From: an uncultured Actinomycetes bacterium
GTDB lineage: Bacteria > Actinomycetota > Actinomycetes > S36-B12
Reading direction: 5' to 3'
Length of the DNA: 8,088 nt
NCBI GenBank assembly: GCA_905181745.1
Contig: CAJIYV010000122.1
Location: 1-8,088, forward strand
Shown here: positions 5,866 through 8,088 of the stretch, one piece after another
How positions within the stretch are numbered: position 1 is the stretch's first letter
How the letters are laid out: each line of letters begins with the position of its first letter
Position numbers and translations under genes: made by a program
The notes under the pieces: generated by a model
The model's input: the letters and a program-made list of their open reading frames with translations, nothing else
Databases searched by the model: none
What the model was told of the DNA's origin: nothing

Positions 5866-6387
5866 ATGGGTAAGCTTGGTATCGATGACGTCGACGACCT
5901 TTCCGGCGTGACCTTGTTGGCAAAAGATCGAGAGGTCCTATTCGCTCAACAGTCCGAATGCACCTTTATCTTTAATCGATCGGGTGGGTGGCCATCTGGG
6001 GTAGTGATGAGTTTTGTTTACCACGAAGAATGCCTCTGGATCGCTTCAGTCGTGAATCGACCCCAAGTTGCCTGCCTTGCCGAAGATCCTCGAGTGACGG
6101 TTGTGGTGAGTAACGCTGGCACGCAGACACCTGCACGGCAAATGATTGCAGTGCGGGGCGTCGCGGTGATTCATGAGCCAGGTTCAGAAACATTTGAAAA
6201 CATGTTGCACACAATTGGGGCGCGACTACAGCCGGCAGACCCGATGGCGTTCGTGAGGCTACTGGACACGCCGAAGCGTCGAATCTTGCAGGTAATTCCA
6301 GCGGGGATTTCTTCCAGCCATGATTCACGCCGCATGCCGGGTGATGGGCGTGGCGGACCAGCCAAGATAGCTCCGGAGAAAAAGTAA
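5866..6387 (+). CDS. PPOX-like split-barrel flavin (FMN or F420) protein
   Basis: A 173-residue protein of the pyridoxamine-phosphate-oxidase-like split beta-barrel superfamily, which binds FMN, F420 or haem. Visible are the N-terminal helix LAKDREVLFAQQSECTFIF (18-36), GWPSGVVMSFVYHEECLWIASVVNRPQVACLAEDPRVTVVV (41-81) covering the core strands with the usual cofactor-phosphate region around NRPQV, and a later VRGVAVIHEP strand (97-105). FVRLLDTPKRRILQVIPAGISSSHDSRRM (129-157) is the family's C-terminal strand. The last 16 residues are Gly-, Lys- and Pro-rich and look disordered. It is probably cytosolic, being without signal peptide or membrane segment. It is divergent from the thiolase and 6 nt ahead of the SnoaL-like gene. 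The role could be reduction of an enone or flavin handling for a partner oxygenase. FMN versus F420 cannot be decided by eye. Confidence 0.8.
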   Translation: MGKLGIDDVDDLSGVTLLAKDREVLFAQQSECTFIFNRSGGWPSGVVMSFVYHEECLWIASVVNRPQVACLAEDPRVTVVVSNAGTQTPARQMIAVRGVAVIHEPGSETFENMLHTIGARLQPADPMAFVRLLDTPKRRILQVIPAGISSSHDSRRMPGDGRGGPAKIAPEKK

Positions 6388-6393
6388 TGAAAA

Positions 6394-6894
6394 ATGAGTG
6401 ACCACATTTCGCCGCCTGTTATCGGTGAATCCGAGTGGCGCACGTGTGATGTTTCCTTAGTGGCTCGTGCTTCTCAATTGTATGCCGTGTACGCGTGGGC
6501 AATTGACAATGGCGATTTTCACTTATTGCAATCACTCCTCGGACCCAAAATTGGCATCTCAATAAACGATACCGAACATGAAGGTCTAGACGCTTTTCTT
6601 CAGGTTTATCGAAATAATTGGGCTGCTGATTGGACTGCAGCCAAGCACTACATTTCAAATATAATCGCTAGCGAAGACGCGGCTGGCAATATTCGCTCGC
6701 GCGCCTATTTCCAAGCCGTATTCATGCGCTCAAATACGACACACATGCTGGTTGGCCGCTACGACGATACGTTGGTTGTAATTGATGGGGATCTCCGGAT
6801 TCAACAAAAACGACTCTTCATTGAAGGCTCAATCGACTTGCCCGAGACATCTCGTGAAATTTCACGGTTTTCCCCATTTGCCCGAGTCAAGTAG
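6394..6894 (+). CDS. SnoaL-like (NTF2-fold) protein
   Basis: A 166-residue protein of the NTF2-like superfamily, SnoaL-like type. This cone-shaped fold is used by polyketide cyclases, ketosteroid isomerases, dehydratases and small subunits of ring-hydroxylating dioxygenases. Pattern evidence: a first helix with YAVYAWAIDNGDFHLLQSLLGP (30-51, with the family's Asp41), an EGLDAFLQVYRNN helix, AKHYISNIIAS (83-93) carrying the usual His85 and Asn89, and the closing GRYDDTLVVIDGDLRIQQKRL (121-141). Trp of the common DG-WRI motif is replaced by Leu135. The start ATG is 6 nt after the stop of the flavin-protein gene. The nearest GGAG lies about 15 nt back, inside that gene, so translation is probably coupled to it. 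Likely job: dehydration, isomerisation or cyclisation of a pathway intermediate. The specific reaction is not known. Confidence 0.72.
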   Translation: MSDHISPPVIGESEWRTCDVSLVARASQLYAVYAWAIDNGDFHLLQSLLGPKIGISINDTEHEGLDAFLQVYRNNWAADWTAAKHYISNIIASEDAAGNIRSRAYFQAVFMRSNTTHMLVGRYDDTLVVIDGDLRIQQKRLFIEGSIDLPETSREISRFSPFARVK

Positions 6895-7158
6895 TCGCTA
6901 CAGACAAGGGTCAACCGAGATTGGGGCAGTTATCGCAAGACACAGTAGACTTTGTATTCTAGGATCATCATTGTTATGAATTCGCTATGTGTGGGTCAAG
7001 GAGGCAAGCCAGCAGGCAAAAGTCATTTCAACTCCTCTGCACACCAGTGGTTCGGGAGAATTGGCATTAACTAGCCATAATGAGTCCGATAAAGCTTCCA
7101 ATCGTAACAAGATGTTTTAACTAAATTCCGATTCTCAAATGCACGAAAGGAACTAATA
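6895..7158. other. Intergenic region before the luciferase-like gene
   Basis: 264 bp without a convincing gene. It holds a weak promoter-like pair (TTGTAT at 6952-6957, 17 bp, TATGAA at 6975-6980), the exact dyad ACCAGTGGT at 7043-7051, and a GGAGG sequence at 7000-7004 with no start codon nearby and a distant complement CTCCT at 7032-7036. No terminator hairpin with a T-run follows the SnoaL-like gene, so readthrough into the next gene is possible. Nothing here matches a riboswitch that I recognise. Confidence 0.5.
7043..7051. promoter_or_regulatory. ACCA/TGGT dyad upstream of luciferase-like gene
   Basis: ACCA-G-TGGT, a 9-bp inverted repeat. It uses the same half sites in the same outward order as the dyad before gntR, but with a 1-nt rather than 7-nt interval between ACCA and TGGT. 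It is a weak hint that the GntR protein could also act here. Confidence 0.2.
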
Positions 7159-8088
7159 ATGGTCGCCATGGGATTGCTTCTTAGTGATGTTCCAGCCTCA
7201 GTGTCACCCGCCCAACAATTTCGGGACGTAGTCAGAATTACCCACGAGGCGCAGGACAGTGGGTTCACCTACATCGTTATTGGCCAGCACTTCCTCTATG
7301 GCGATCTTCGTTGGCTGCAGCCCGTGCCGCTGCTGGCACGATTAGCGGCCGAGGTAAATTCAGATGTTCGACTTGCGACTCAAATCATGATTGCCCCTCT
7401 TTATCACCCCGTAATGCTGGCTGAAGAACTGGCAACCCTAGACGTTGTGACAGAGGGACGTTTAGTTGCCGGATTAGGCCTGGGCTACCGCGCTGAGGAG
7501 TTTGGCTATCTGGGAATCCCGTTCAAAGAACGAGCGGGAAGAATGAACGAAATCCTTGAGCTCCTGCGGATGCTCTGGACTCAAGACGAGGTTACCTATC
7601 ATGGAAAGTACTTCACGCTGGAAAATGTACGTCCTCATCTAAAACCAGTACAGGAACATCTGCCCATCTGGGTGGGAGCCCATTCGCTACCAGGCGCAAT
7701 CCGCGCAGGTAAATATGGTGATGGATATGCATGTCCGCCTGAAACCCCGGTCCCGGAAATACGTGAGCGTTTTAGTGTTGTGGCAGAAGGTTTCGCCGAA
7801 CGAGGGAAACCCTTCACAGCCCAGCCTTTGCGGCGAAATATTATGGTTGCCGACACCAAGGACGAGGCGCTATTAGAGTTTGCTCGTGTTGCCCAAGGGC
7901 GCTACCTCACTTATCTAGAAAAGGGTCTTGACGTCATGGCCAATGCTGACCTAAAGAATGAATTCGCGAAGGCAGTGGAGGACCATGCTGTCGTGGGAAC
8001 CCCGGACCAAGTGACGGAACAGTTGGTCAAATTGGTCACCGAACTTCCGGTAGACCCCCTACTTGTTCGCCCTCAATGGCCAACAATG
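7159..8088 (+). CDS. Luciferase-like (LLM class) flavin/F420-dependent oxidoreductase, 3' end outside window
   Basis: The frame runs from ATG 7159 to the window edge without a stop, giving 310 residues. AGGAA ends 6 nt before the ATG. It is a bacterial luciferase-like TIM barrel that uses reduced flavin or F420 for monooxygenation or hydride transfer. Features include EAQDSGFTYIVIGQHF (about 32-47), the YHPVMLAEELATLDVVTEGRLVAGLGLGYRAEEF run (about 81-115), GKYFTLENVRPHLKPVQ, and LPIWVGAHS followed by AIRAGKYGDGY, where the family's phosphate-binding region lies. The last residues seen (RPQWPTM) resemble the family's usual R-x-QWPGM near the C terminus, so only a few dozen residues should be missing. 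It follows the SnoaL-like gene on the same strand after 264 bp, so it may have its own promoter. Possible job: oxygenation or reduction upstream of the CoA route. Cofactor and substrate are unknown. Confidence 0.88.
   Translation, partial: MVAMGLLLSDVPASVSPAQQFRDVVRITHEAQDSGFTYIVIGQHFLYGDLRWLQPVPLLARLAAEVNSDVRLATQIMIAPLYHPVMLAEELATLDVVTEGRLVAGLGLGYRAEEFGYLGIPFKERAGRMNEILELLRMLWTQDEVTYHGKYFTLENVRPHLKPVQEHLPIWVGAHSLPGAIRAGKYGDGYACPPETPVPEIRERFSVVAEGFAERGKPFTAQPLRRNIMVADTKDEALLEFARVAQGRYLTYLEKGLDVMANADLKNEFAKAVEDHAVVGTPDQVTEQLVKLVTELPVDPLLVRPQWPTM

Noticed and set aside
6387..6401. ATG at 6387 as start of the SnoaL-like gene
   Set aside because: That frame stops after four codons; the ATG at 6394 opens the long frame.

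Overview
This 8.1-kb stretch is bacterial, with a moderate G+C content (mid-50s percent by eye), GTG as well as ATG starts, and tightly packed genes. It carries a small acyl-CoA catabolism locus: a FadR-type GntR regulator, two different crotonase-fold proteins, an HSD10-like short-chain dehydrogenase, a degradative thiolase, and three proteins from flavin- or NTF2-type families (split-barrel flavin protein, SnoaL-like protein, luciferase-like oxidoreductase). Together with a CynX-type MFS transporter, the mix recalls actinobacterial catabolic islands for steroid, terpenoid or cyclic acids. Other bacteria carry the same families, so the taxon is an inference and is not fixed by the sequence. 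I see no tRNA, rRNA, CRISPR array, insertion sequence or integrase.

Layout. 1-1065 (+) is the 3' part of a CynX/NimT-type MFS permease whose start lies to the left. 1120-1890 (-) is the GntR/FCD regulator. 1891-2243 is a 353-bp divergent control region with several dyads, including one over the likely gntR promoter. 2244-3005 (+) is a MenB/BadI-like crotonase. It meets, tail to tail with a 14-bp gap, a three-gene minus-strand operon read from 5751 down to 3020: thiolase, HSD10-like dehydrogenase, enoyl-CoA hydratase. 5752-5865 is a compact divergent promoter with a dyad overlapping candidate promoters on both strands. 5866-6387 and 6394-6894 (+) are a coupled pair, a split-barrel flavin protein and a SnoaL-like protein. 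After a 264-bp gap, a luciferase-like monooxygenase gene starts at 7159 and runs off the right edge.

How the genes may work together (inference). The minus-strand operon supplies the last three steps of a beta-oxidation turn: hydration, 3-hydroxy oxidation and thiolysis. No CoA ligase, acyl-CoA dehydrogenase or CoA transferase is present, so activation and the first oxidation must be encoded elsewhere. The MenB/BadI-like crotonase belongs by sequence to a group that opens or closes carbon rings, but it lacks the usual MenB/BadI catalytic residues while keeping one hydratase glutamate. The luciferase-like, split-barrel and SnoaL-like proteins suggest an oxygenation or reduction step feeding this CoA-thioester route. 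The GntR regulator probably responds to a pathway acid or its CoA ester. The substrate cannot be read from the sequence.
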